From Roseovarius faecimaris (GTDB lineage Bacteria > Pseudomonadota > Alphaproteobacteria > Rhodobacterales > Rhodobacteraceae): a DNA stretch of 64,000 nucleotides. The DNA lies in contig NZ_CP034348.1 of NCBI RefSeq assembly GCF_009762325.1, positions 1,370,501-1,434,500 of the forward strand, in the 5' to 3' direction. The notes beneath the pieces are model-generated. The model saw nothing but the letters and a program-made list of their open reading frames with translations. It had not been told where the DNA came from and did no database searches. Shown here in pieces: positions 20,038-28,249 of the stretch. How positions within the stretch are numbered: the stretch's first letter is position 1; each line of letters starts with the position of its first letter. Position numbers and translations under genes: made by a program.

Positions 20038-21164
20038 TGCGCGGCTTTCCCGAGGCGGAGTTCCGGGCCCGCACAAGAGCCGCACAGGCACGCATGGCCG
20101 AGGAAGGCCTGGGCGCGCTGTGGCTCACAACCGAGGTGGATGTGCGCTATTTCACCGGGTTTCTGACGCGGTTCTGGGAAAGCCCGAGCCGCCCCTGGCA
20201 CCTGATCGTGCCTGCAGAGGGCAAGCCGATCGCGGTGATCCCGTCGATCGGGGCCTACCTGATGGGCACCACCTGGGTGGAGGATATCCGCACCTGGTCC
20301 GCGCCCAACCTGGCCGATGACGGGGTGAGCCTTCTGGCCGAGACGCTGACGGATGTGGGCGGGCCGGTGGGGGTGCCGTCGGGATATGAGACGCATCTGC
20401 GCATGCCGCTTGCCGATTTCGAACGCGTAAAGGCGATGAGTGGGATCAAGATAACGGATGATGCCGGGATCGTGGCCGACCTGCGGGCGATCAAATCCGA
20501 GGCGGAGATCGAAAAGATCACCCATACCTGCGCCATCGCGGGCCGGGCCTTTGCGCGCATGGGCGAGATCGCGGGCGAGGGTGTCGCTCTGTCCCAGGTG
20601 TTCCGCGATTTTCAGCGGCTCTTGCTGGAGGAGGGGGCCGACTGGGTGCCATATATGTCCGGCGGGGCCGAACAGGATGGCTATGGCGATGTGATCTCGC
20701 TCGCCAAGGATGCGCCGCTGGAGGCGGGCGACGTGATGATGGTGGACACGGGCGCGATCTGGGACGGGTATTTCAACGATTACGACCGCAACTTTGCAAT
20801 CACGCGCGCCTCGGACGCGGCGAAGGCGGCGCATGCGCGGCTGATCGAGGCCACCGACGCGGCATTCCGGATTGCCCGGCCCGGAGCGCGGGCCTGTGAT
20901 CTGTGGAAGGCGATGGCCGATATTGTGGGCGGCGGCGAGGAGGCCGGGCGGCTGGGCCATGCGCTGGGGATGCAACTGACCGAAGGGCTGTCGTTGACGC
21001 CGCGGGATGAGACGGTGCTGCGCCCCGGCATGGTGATCACGCTGGAGCCGGGCACTGAAGTGGTTCCGGGCAAGATCATGGTGCATGAGGAAAACATCGT
21101 GATCACCGAGGGCGCGCCAAGGGCGATCTCGCCGTTTTCAGGCGCGGAACTGCCTGTGCTGTGA
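20034..21164 (+). CDS. M24-family metallopeptidase (Xaa-Pro dipeptidase/hydrolase-like)
   Basis: A 376-residue protein with an N-terminal creatinase-like domain and a C-terminal pita-bread M24 domain. Metal ligands can be read: the two aspartates in MMVDTGAIWDGYFNDYDR, the histidine in LGHALGM, and glutamates in ITLEPGTE and HEENIVIT. It starts in the stop codon of the PLP lyase gene. M24 members include Xaa-Pro aminopeptidases, creatinase and ectoine hydrolase. In this context an amide-bond hydrolase feeding the lyase is an attractive inference. Confidence 0.84.
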   Translation: MMRGFPEAEFRARTRAAQARMAEEGLGALWLTTEVDVRYFTGFLTRFWESPSRPWHLIVPAEGKPIAVIPSIGAYLMGTTWVEDIRTWSAPNLADDGVSLLAETLTDVGGPVGVPSGYETHLRMPLADFERVKAMSGIKITDDAGIVADLRAIKSEAEIEKITHTCAIAGRAFARMGEIAGEGVALSQVFRDFQRLLLEEGADWVPYMSGGAEQDGYGDVISLAKDAPLEAGDVMMVDTGAIWDGYFNDYDRNFAITRASDAAKAAHARLIEATDAAFRIARPGARACDLWKAMADIVGGGEEAGRLGHALGMQLTEGLSLTPRDETVLRPGMVITLEPGTEVVPGKIMVHEENIVITEGAPRAISPFSGAELPVL

Positions 21165-21185
21165 GGGCGTTGAGGGGCCGTGCAA

Positions 21186-21209
21186 GGTGCGTGTGAACAC
21201 GCACCCTAC
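21186..21209. repeat. Hairpin repeat GGTGCGTG/CACGCACC
   Basis: A 9-bp perfect stem with a two-base GA loop, followed by CTAC. It lies between convergent genes. The same element, with one compensated base-pair change, is at 34406-34429. Confidence 0.7.
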
Positions 21210-21661
21210 AGCGGGCGGATGAGCCTGGGCAGGAAACGGCCGGGGATGGAGCCGGATGGCGCGCGGCCGACCTCGACAGCGCCCATCGCCTCGTAGAAGG
21301 CGGCGGCATGCGGGTCGGCTTCGATATGAAGTTTTGTGGCGCCCTGTGCCCTGGCCTCGGCCATGCACCAGTCAAACAGGCGCCGACCAAGTCCCTGACC
21401 GATCGCGTCAGGATGCACATAGAGCAGTTCCAGATCGGCGATGTCATCAGTCACCAGCACCTGTGCAAGTCCGAGGGGGCCCGTGCCGCCCTCGATGTCG
21501 CCCTCGATCACGATCACGCCCTTCGTGTCGCGCAAGGTCAGCTCTTCGCGGCAGGCGGTCATGAAAGCCGCGTCATACCCCCAATAGGCCTTGGATCGCA
21601 GACAAAGCGCGCTCAGGGTTTCAAGCTCATCAGACCGGGCCGGGCGCAATACAGATGTCAT
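21206..21661 (-). CDS. GNAT-family N-acetyltransferase
   Basis: A 151-residue GNAT protein. The acetyl-CoA binding motif A appears as LYVHPDAIGQGLGRRLFDW, with the following HIEADPHAAAFYEAMGA typical of motif B. The stop lies at the edge of the GGTGCGTG hairpin. Substrate unknown. No operon partner is evident. Confidence 0.87.
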   Translation of the reverse strand: MTSVLRPARSDELETLSALCLRSKAYWGYDAAFMTACREELTLRDTKGVIVIEGDIEGGTGPLGLAQVLVTDDIADLELLYVHPDAIGQGLGRRLFDWCMAEARAQGATKLHIEADPHAAAFYEAMGAVEVGRAPSGSIPGRFLPRLIRPL

Positions 21662-21688
21662 GATTGCGGTGTATCAAGCCCGCAGACC

Positions 21689-21717
21689 AAAAAAAAGGCC
21701 GAGCGCTAAGCTCGGCC
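21689..21717 (-). terminator. Strong minus-strand terminator
   Basis: An 8-bp stem (GGCCGAGC, 21697-21704, with 21710-21717) and a 5-base loop are followed on the minus strand by eight T residues. It ends transcripts coming from the LysR gene or from a small transcript starting in the gap 21718-21853. Confidence 0.85.
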
Positions 21718-21735
21718 GTAGTCCAACAGGGAGGT

Positions 21736-21780
21736 ATGATGATGACCAGCTCGCGCCGTCATCGTCACGAGTGGATTTAG
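21736..21780 (+). CDS. Possible 14-codon small ORF with strong ribosome site
   Basis: A tiny reading frame MMMTSSRRHRHEWI. AGGGAGG (21728-21734) precedes three successive ATG codons; the third (21742) has the best spacing. The product would be basic and rich in Arg and His. No promoter is clear. On the opposite strand the same bases would place CCTCCC just before a terminator, so the site may instead belong to a small RNA. Confidence 0.25.
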   Translation: MMMTSSRRHRHEWI

Positions 21781-21853
21781 GCGGGTTTGACCAACCGATC
21801 AATAGCCAGAATGCCGCAGGTGCAGCATGGCCGCTATGCGCCTGTTGCATGGC

Positions 21854-22771
21854 TCAGTCCTGAGCCTGGTTGCCTTCCAGTTTTCGCTGCTTTTTCCGGT
21901 AGGAAATGATCTCGTCCTGGACGAAATCGCGGAAGGCGGCGATGCGCTTGGAGTGGCGCAATTCCTCTGGATAAGCGAGGAACACGGGCACCTCGCCTGA
22001 TTCCACCTCCGGCAATACCTGCACGAGGTCGGGGAAATCGCGGATCACGTAGTCGGGCAGCACCCCGATGCCAAGATTGTTGAGCACGCCCTGAAGCACG
22101 CCATAGTAGTTGTTGACCGTCAGAAGCGGCGGGACGTCATTGGCCAGAAGCTCATTGACCATCGTGGCGCCGACCCCGACCTGGGCCGAGCGCGGATTCT
22201 GGCAGATCAGCCGGTGTTCGGAGAGATCGGCAACCGTTTGCGGCGTGCCGCGCTTGGCAAGATACGCATGCGTTGCATAGAGCCGCATGTGGATTGTCAT
22301 CAGCCGCTTGCGGATCAGGTCGGCCTGGCTGGGTTCTTTCATTCGGATGGCCACGTCGGCCTCACGCATGGGCAGATCGAGCACGCGCTCTTCGAGCATG
22401 AGGTCGATCTTGAGGTCGGGGTATTTCTCGTAGAGATGCGGCAGGCGCGGGGCCAGCCAGAGCGTGCCGAAGCCGATGGTGGTGGTCACGCGCAACTCGC
22501 CGAACACCTCTTCCTCGCTGTCGCGGATGCGCGCGGTGGCGGCGTCCAGCCGTTTCATCATCGCGCGGGTGGCGTCAAACAGAAGTTCGCCCTGTTCGGT
22601 GAGAATCAGTCCGCGGGCATGGCGGTGAAAGAGGGTGGCGTTGAGCGCCTCTTCGAGCGCCCTGATCTGGCGGCTGACCGCCGATTGCGACAAATGCAGC
22701 GTATCGCCCGCATGGGTGAGAGAGCCCGCATCGGCGACCGCGTGAAATATCCTGAGCTTGTCCCAATCCAT
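21854..22771 (-). CDS. LysR-family transcriptional regulator
   Basis: A 305-residue LysR regulator. The N-terminal winged helix-turn-helix (about 1-60) reads LRIFHAVADAGSLTHAG and LSQSAVSRQIRALEE, and a substrate-binding domain follows. The ATG at 22771 gives the standard start; an in-frame ATG 27 bases earlier and a longer extension lack a ribosome site. It is divergent from the indolepyruvate oxidoreductase gene, the usual arrangement for a regulator and its target. The intergenic palindrome at 22870-22890 fits a LysR T-N11-A site. Confidence 0.9.
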   Translation of the reverse strand: MDWDKLRIFHAVADAGSLTHAGDTLHLSQSAVSRQIRALEEALNATLFHRHARGLILTEQGELLFDATRAMMKRLDAATARIRDSEEEVFGELRVTTTIGFGTLWLAPRLPHLYEKYPDLKIDLMLEERVLDLPMREADVAIRMKEPSQADLIRKRLMTIHMRLYATHAYLAKRGTPQTVADLSEHRLICQNPRSAQVGVGATMVNELLANDVPPLLTVNNYYGVLQGVLNNLGIGVLPDYVIRDFPDLVQVLPEVESGEVPVFLAYPEELRHSKRIAAFRDFVQDEIISYRKKQRKLEGNQAQD

Positions 22772-22865
22772 CTGATAACTTTCGTTCCCTGGCCGCATTG
22801 ATTTTGGAATAGCAAACCTCGCCCCGACTTGCACCCGGCAGAGCGGCGATTGGGCAAGATTTTTC

Positions 22866-22894
22866 TTGGTAGGTCAGTAAATGTGACCTATATT
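22866..22894 (+). promoter_or_regulatory. Probable promoter of the indolepyruvate oxidoreductase gene
   Basis: A -35-like TTGGTA (22866-22871) and a -10 TATATT (22889-22894) are 17 bases apart. A second -10-like TATACT lies at 22901-22906. The palindromic operator fills the spacer. Confidence 0.45.
22870..22890. promoter_or_regulatory. 21-bp palindromic operator TAGGTCA-N7-TGACCTA
   Basis: A perfect 7+7 inverted repeat 37 bases upstream of the start of the oxidoreductase gene. It contains a T-N11-A core as in LysR-type sites. It is placed over the promoter spacer, which would suit repression, or it could be the binding site of another dimeric regulator. Confidence 0.65.
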
Positions 22895-22926
22895 AGGCGC
22901 TATACTAAAGCCTGGGGAGGGCGCTC

Positions 22927-25900
22927 ATGAGCACGGCCAAGGTTTCACTCAACGACCGCTTCGATCTGGAAAAATCGCCTGTCCTGCTGAACGGGACGCA
23001 GGCGCTTGTGCGGCTGATGCTGATGCAGGCGGCGCGCGACAAGGCGGCGGGGCTGAATACGGCGGGCTATTGCACCGGTTATCGCGGCTCGCCCCTGGGT
23101 GCCGTGGATATGCAGATGCGCCGGGCCGAGCGGTTCCTGAAAGAGGCGAATGTGCGCTTTGAGGAAGGTCTGAACGAGGATCTGGCCGCCACCGCCCTTT
23201 GGGGCAGCCAGCAGGCGGAGCTTCGCGGCGAGGGCAAGTATGATGGCGTCTTTGGCCTGTGGTATGGCAAGGGGCCGGGGGTGGACCGCTCGGGCGATGT
23301 GATGCGGCATGCCAATATGGCGGGCACGTCGAAACATGGTGGCGTGCTCATGGCGATGGGCGATGACCATACCGGCGAAAGCTCGACCGTGCTGCACCAG
23401 TCCGAATGGGCGCTGGTGGATGCCTATATGCCCGTCGTTTCGCCCGCGGGTGTGCAGGAAATCCTCGATTACGGCATATACGGCTATGCGCTGAGCCGGT
23501 TTTCGGGCTGTTGGGTCGGCCTCAAGACGATGAAGGACACGGTAGAGGCCACGGCGGTGGTCGATGGCCGCCCGGACCGGATGCAGGTGGTGCTGCCCGA
23601 GTTCGACATGCCCGAAGGCGGGCTGAATATCCGGCTGGGCGACACCCCCCATGCGCAGGAAGCGCGGGTGATCGACTACAAACGTTTCGCCGCCGAAGCC
23701 TTTGCCCATGCCAACCGGATCGACAAGCGGGTGCATGGCAAGCCGGGGGCCAAGATCGGCTTTGTCTCGGCGGGCAAGAACTGGCTCGACCTGGTGCATG
23801 CGCTGAGCCTTCTGGGCATAGACGAGGCCGAGGCGGAGCGGCTGGGGATCACCACTTACAAGGTGGGGCAGGTTTTTCCGCTGGACATGAAAGGGTTTCA
23901 CGAGTGGGCCGAGGGGCTGGAGCTGATCGTTGTCGTGGAAGAAAAGCGCAAGCTCATTGAGATCCAGATCAAGGAAGCCCTGTTCGATGACAACCGGTAC
24001 CGCGTCTATGGCTGGTACAAGGGCGGCGCCGGCGCGCTGCACCGCGATGAGCTTTTTCCGACCCGCGGCGCGCTTGATCCGATCTGGATCGCACGCAAGC
24101 TGGGCGAGATCCTGATCGAGGAAGGGCGCGGCACGGAGCGCGTGAAGTCCGGCCTGCAAACCCTTGAAGACGCGTCAAAAGCCGACAATGCCGAGGAGAT
24201 CGCGGCGCGGCTGCCCTATTTCTGCTCGGGCTGTCCGCATAACAGTTCGACCAAACTGCCCGAGGGGGCGCGGGCCTATGCCGGGATCGGCTGTCACTAC
24301 ATGGTGCAGTGGATGGACCGGGAGACGACCGGCTTCACCCATATGGGCGGCGAAGGGGCGAACTGGATCGGTGAGGCGCCGTTTTCCACCCGCAAGCATA
24401 TCTTCCAGAACCTCGGTGACGGGACCTATAACCATTCCGGCGTGCAGGCCATTCGTGCCGCCCTCGCGGCGGGCACGACGATGACCTACAAGATCCTCTA
24501 TAACGATGCCGTGGCCATGACCGGCGGGCAGGCCAATGAGGGTGGGCTGGATGCGCCGCGCATTGCCGCCGAGCTGAAGGCGATGGGGGTGAAGCATATC
24601 GCCGTGGTGTATGACGAAAAGGAAGATGTCGACACGAAGTCCTTCCCGCAGGGCGTTGAAATGTTTGAACGATCCGATCTGATGGCGGTGCAGGAACGGT
24701 TCGAGAAGATCGAAGGTGTGTCGGCCATCGTCTATATTCAGACCTGCGCCGCCGAGAAGCGCCGCCGCCGCAAGCGCGGGACGTTCCCGGACCCGGACAA
24801 GCGCGTCTTTATCAACACGGATGTCTGCGAAGGCTGCGGCGATTGCGGGGTCCAGTCGAATTGCGTGTCCATTGTGCCGGTCGAGACGGAGCTGGGCCGC
24901 AAACGCGCGATAGACCAGTCAAGCTGCAACAAGGATTTCTCTTGTCTGAAAGGGTTTTGCCCGTCGTTCCTCACGCTGGAGGGGGCGACGATCCGCAAAG
25001 AGGCGGCGACCGAGATCGACCTGCCGGACCTGCCAGAGCCGAAGCTGCCCGCGATTGACGGCACCTATAACGTGGTGATCACCGGGGTTGGTGGCACAGG
25101 TGTGGTGACCATCGGCGCGGTGATGGCGCAGGCCGCACAGCTTGATGGCAAAGGCGCCGGGATGATGGAGATGGCGGGCCTCGCGCAGAAGGGCGGTGCG
25201 GTGCATATCCATTGCCGTCTGGCCGAGCGACCCGAGGATATCAGCGCCATACGCGTGGCCACGGGCGAGTGCGATGCGCTGATCGGGGGCGATCTGGTGG
25301 TCAGCGCCGGGGCCAAGACGCTGGGGCTGACCCGCGCAGGGCGCACGGGGGCCGTGGTCAATTCCCATCAGGTGATCACCGGCGATTTCACCCGGGATGC
25401 AGAGTTCAGATTGCCCTTTGACCGGCTGGAACTGGCATTGCAGGCACGGCTGCGCGACGATGTGCAACTGTTCGATGCGATGAAGCTGGCCAAGGCGACC
25501 CTTGGCGATTCCATTTTCTCCAACATGATGATCTTTGGCGCGGCCTGGCAGAAGGGGCTGGTGCCGCTCAGCCATGAGGCCATCGCGCAGGCGATCGAAC
25601 TGAATGGTGCCGCGGTGGCGCGCAACCTGCGCGCTTTCGAGATCGGCCGCTGGGCGATGATACATCCTGAGGAGGCGGCGAAGCTGATCACGCCGAATGT
25701 GGTCACCCTGCCCAAGACGGTGGGCGAGGTCATCGCCTTTCGCGAGGCGCATCTGATCGCCTATCAAAGCAAACGTCTGGCCAGACGCTATCGCAAACTG
25801 GTGGACGGAATTGCCGATGAGGCCGTGCGCGAGGCCGTGGCGAAGGGGTATCACAAGCTCCTGGCCTATAAGGATGAATATGAGGTGGCGCGGCTTTTGC

Positions 25901-26343
25901 TGAGCAGCCGCGAAAAGGCGCGCGCGGAGTTTGACGGCGATTTCCGGATGTCCTTCCACCTCGCGCCGCCTCTGCTGGGCGGCAAGGGGCCGGACGGGCG
26001 GCCGAAAAAGCGCCGGTTCGGGCCGTGGATCGAGCGGCCGATGCGGATGCTGACAAAGATGAAGCGCCTGCGCGGCACGCCGCTGGATATCTTCGGCTAC
26101 ACCTCCGAACGCAAGATGGAGCGCGCGCTGATCCGGCAATATGAGGCGGATATGGCGGAAGTGCTGCCGAAACTGAGCGAAGCCACCCGGGAGCCGATCG
26201 TGGCACTTGCCGAATTGCCCCTGCAAATCAGGGGATTCGGGCCGGTCAAATCGGCCCATGAGGCCAAGGCGGCGAAGCGGCGCGAGGAGCTTCTGGCGGC
26301 GATCCGCACGGGCGGACAGGCCCCGGCACAAGCGGCAGAGTGA
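22927..26343 (+). CDS. Fused indolepyruvate ferredoxin oxidoreductase family protein
   Basis: A 1138-residue single-chain 2-oxoacid:ferredoxin oxidoreductase. It carries pyrimidine-binding and TPP-binding parts in the first 600 residues (CSGCPHNSSTKLPEGARAYAG is near 436-456). A cysteine-rich iron-sulfur segment (CEGCGDCGVQSNC and later CLKGFCP) lies at about 634-680. The gamma-type domain starts near 714 (ITGVGGTGVVTIG). It oxidatively decarboxylates aryl or branched-chain 2-oxoacids to acyl-CoA. The all-in-one fusion is common in proteobacteria, unlike the split archaeal iorAB. The start follows GGGGAGGG. Likely controlled by the divergent LysR protein. Confidence 0.92.
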   Translation: MSTAKVSLNDRFDLEKSPVLLNGTQALVRLMLMQAARDKAAGLNTAGYCTGYRGSPLGAVDMQMRRAERFLKEANVRFEEGLNEDLAATALWGSQQAELRGEGKYDGVFGLWYGKGPGVDRSGDVMRHANMAGTSKHGGVLMAMGDDHTGESSTVLHQSEWALVDAYMPVVSPAGVQEILDYGIYGYALSRFSGCWVGLKTMKDTVEATAVVDGRPDRMQVVLPEFDMPEGGLNIRLGDTPHAQEARVIDYKRFAAEAFAHANRIDKRVHGKPGAKIGFVSAGKNWLDLVHALSLLGIDEAEAERLGITTYKVGQVFPLDMKGFHEWAEGLELIVVVEEKRKLIEIQIKEALFDDNRYRVYGWYKGGAGALHRDELFPTRGALDPIWIARKLGEILIEEGRGTERVKSGLQTLEDASKADNAEEIAARLPYFCSGCPHNSSTKLPEGARAYAGIGCHYMVQWMDRETTGFTHMGGEGANWIGEAPFSTRKHIFQNLGDGTYNHSGVQAIRAALAAGTTMTYKILYNDAVAMTGGQANEGGLDAPRIAAELKAMGVKHIAVVYDEKEDVDTKSFPQGVEMFERSDLMAVQERFEKIEGVSAIVYIQTCAAEKRRRRKRGTFPDPDKRVFINTDVCEGCGDCGVQSNCVSIVPVETELGRKRAIDQSSCNKDFSCLKGFCPSFLTLEGATIRKEAATEIDLPDLPEPKLPAIDGTYNVVITGVGGTGVVTIGAVMAQAAQLDGKGAGMMEMAGLAQKGGAVHIHCRLAERPEDISAIRVATGECDALIGGDLVVSAGAKTLGLTRAGRTGAVVNSHQVITGDFTRDAEFRLPFDRLELALQARLRDDVQLFDAMKLAKATLGDSIFSNMMIFGAAWQKGLVPLSHEAIAQAIELNGAAVARNLRAFEIGRWAMIHPEEAAKLITPNVVTLPKTVGEVIAFREAHLIAYQSKRLARRYRKLVDGIADEAVREAVAKGYHKLLAYKDEYEVARLLLSSREKARAEFDGDFRMSFHLAPPLLGGKGPDGRPKKRRFGPWIERPMRMLTKMKRLRGTPLDIFGYTSERKMERALIRQYEADMAEVLPKLSEATREPIVALAELPLQIRGFGPVKSAHEAKAAKRREELLAAIRTGGQAPAQAAE

Positions 26344-26422
26344 AGCGGTCACGCAAGCTTTACAGATTTTCCGCAACATCTGTGCCAGAACACCCGCAAA
26401 AGGCGAATCGAGGGTGGATCTC

Positions 26423-27283
26423 ATGCGGCAGGCACAGGTGGCGCGCGATATCAGCTATGCCAGTTCCGCGCGGACGCGGGGCGGTCGGGCGGTCATCCGT
26501 ACGATGGAGACGCTCTCGGGGCGGATGCGGCTGATCAGGCGCGCCGAAGGCTATGAGCGAGAGGTGGCAGAGGGCCGCGATTTCTGGGAGGTGATGGCGG
26601 CGCGCTACGGGCTGAGCCTGGAGGTGACGCGCGGCAGTCTCTCGAATATCCCGAAGGATGGCCCGCTGATCCTCGTGGCCAATCACCCGTATGGCATTCT
26701 GGACGGTCTGATGATGGGCCACATCCTGCGCGAGACGCGCGGCGAATTCCGCATCCTGGCCAATAGCGTATTTCAGCAGGCCGAGGCGCTGAACGACGTG
26801 GTCCTGCCGATCAGCTTCGAAGAAACGAAAGCGGCGGTGGCGCTGAACCTGGCCACCCGCAAAACGGCCCTGGACACGCTGGCGCAGGGTGGGGCGATTG
26901 GCATCTTTCCGGGTGGGACGGTCAGCACGGCGGCCACGCCGATGGCCCGCCCGATGGATCCCGCCTGGCGCGGATTTACCGCGCGCATGGTGAAGCGGTC
27001 GGGCGCAACCGTGGTGCCGATTTTCTTCGAGGGCGAATGCAGTCGGCTGTTTCAGTGGGCAAGCCATGTGCATGTCACGCTGCGGCTCGGGCTGTTGATC
27101 AAGGAATTCGGGCGCAGGGTCGATGCCCCGGTGCGCGTGGCCATCGGCGCCCCCATCGGACAGGAGGCGCTGCGCGGACATAACGGCGATTCGAAATCCC
27201 TTATGGAGTTTCTGCGCCGCAAGACGTATGAGCTGTCTCAGACGCCGATTGACGCGGATGCGCTCGGCTATGAATTCAACTGA
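26423..27283 (+). CDS. PlsC-like lysophospholipid acyltransferase
   Basis: A 286-residue acyltransferase of the PlsC/LPLAT superfamily. The catalytic block is NHPYGILDG, with H-x5-D spacing instead of the common H-x4-D. The second motif is FPGGTVS, where most PlsC enzymes have FPEGTR. This variant pattern resembles the subgroup once called putative hemolysins, near the ornithine-lipid acyltransferase OlsA. The ATG at 26423 has an AGGGTGGA ribosome site. It sits 79 bases after the oxidoreductase gene and just before murI, in the same direction. Role in ornithine-lipid or phospholipid acylation is inferred. Confidence 0.8.
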   Translation: MRQAQVARDISYASSARTRGGRAVIRTMETLSGRMRLIRRAEGYEREVAEGRDFWEVMAARYGLSLEVTRGSLSNIPKDGPLILVANHPYGILDGLMMGHILRETRGEFRILANSVFQQAEALNDVVLPISFEETKAAVALNLATRKTALDTLAQGGAIGIFPGGTVSTAATPMARPMDPAWRGFTARMVKRSGATVVPIFFEGECSRLFQWASHVHVTLRLGLLIKEFGRRVDAPVRVAIGAPIGQEALRGHNGDSKSLMEFLRRKTYELSQTPIDADALGYEFN

Positions 27284-27302
27284 CGCGTGAGGCGCGGGCA
27301 TT

Positions 27303-28115
27303 ATGGCAGTGGGGATTTTTGACAGCGGCCTTGGCGGGCTGACGGTGCTGGAGGCGGTGCAGGCGCGCCTGCCGGAGGTGCCGTTTGTCTATATGGCCGA
27401 CAGCGCCCATGCCCCTTACGGGGTGCGCGACGCGGATGACATTTTCCGGCTGACCTGTGCGGCGGTCGAACGGCTCTGGGACGAGGGCTGTGACCTGGTG
27501 ATCCTGGCCTGCAACACCGCCTCGGCGGCAGCCCTGCGGCGGATGCAGGAAAGCTTCGTGCCGACGGACAAGCGGGTGCTGGGCGTGTTCGTGCCGATGA
27601 TCGAGGCGCTGACCGAGCGGCAATGGGGCGACAATTCTCCGCCGCGCGAAGTGGCGGTGAAGCATGTGGCGCTCTTTGCCACACCTGCCACGGTGTCGAG
27701 CCGGGCGTTTCAGCGCGAACTGGCGTTTCGCGCGATCGGCGTGGATGTGGAGGCGCAGGCCTGCGGCGGCGTGGTGGATGCGATCGAGGAGGGGGACATG
27801 ATCCTCGCCGAGGCGCTGGTGCGCAGCCATGTGGAAGCGCTCAAGCGCAAGATGCCCGAGCCGCAGGCGGCGGTGCTGGGCTGCACCCACTACCCGCTGA
27901 TGGAAGAAGTGTTTCAGGCCGCTCTTGGCGCAGGAGTGAAGGTGTTTTCCCAGGCCAGCCTGGTGGCCGAGAGCCTTGCCGATTACCTCACGCGGCATCC
28001 GGGCATGTTGGGGCAGGGCACAGAGGCGAAATATATCACCACGGGCGATCCGCGCCGTGTGTCGGACCGCGCCACGCAATTCATGCGACGACAAATCAGT
28101 TTCGAGGCGGCCTGA
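27303..28115 (+). CDS. murI: Glutamate racemase
   Basis: A 270-residue glutamate racemase making D-glutamate for peptidoglycan. The two catalytic cysteines are Cys70 (ACNTAS) and Cys194 (GCTHYP). Substrate-binding motifs IFDSGLGG (5-12) and YGVRD are intact. It starts 19 bases after the acyltransferase stop. Confidence 0.95.
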   Translation: MAVGIFDSGLGGLTVLEAVQARLPEVPFVYMADSAHAPYGVRDADDIFRLTCAAVERLWDEGCDLVILACNTASAAALRRMQESFVPTDKRVLGVFVPMIEALTERQWGDNSPPREVAVKHVALFATPATVSSRAFQRELAFRAIGVDVEAQACGGVVDAIEEGDMILAEALVRSHVEALKRKMPEPQAAVLGCTHYPLMEEVFQAALGAGVKVFSQASLVAESLADYLTRHPGMLGQGTEAKYITTGDPRRVSDRATQFMRRQISFEAA

Positions 28116-28120
28116 CGCAT

Positions 28121-28185
28121 CCGCTCTTCGGGCCCTTGCGTGCCCGCCTCGCGAGGCCGCCTGTCAGGGCGGATGAGCCGACGCG
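28121..28185 (+). repeat. Dispersed intergenic repeat, GCCTCGCGAGGC family (full copy)
   Basis: About 65 bases with CCGCTCTTCGGGCCC, the 12-bp palindrome GCCTCGCGAGGC, and the short hairpin CCGCC/GGCGG. It is almost identical, in the opposite orientation, to 52887-52950. It fills the murI-argC gap. Confidence 0.8.
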
Positions 28186-28249
28186 TCGCATTGCAGCGCG
28201 CCTGATTTGCCCCTAGACCCTGTTCCAACATCTTTTGACGAGACCGATC

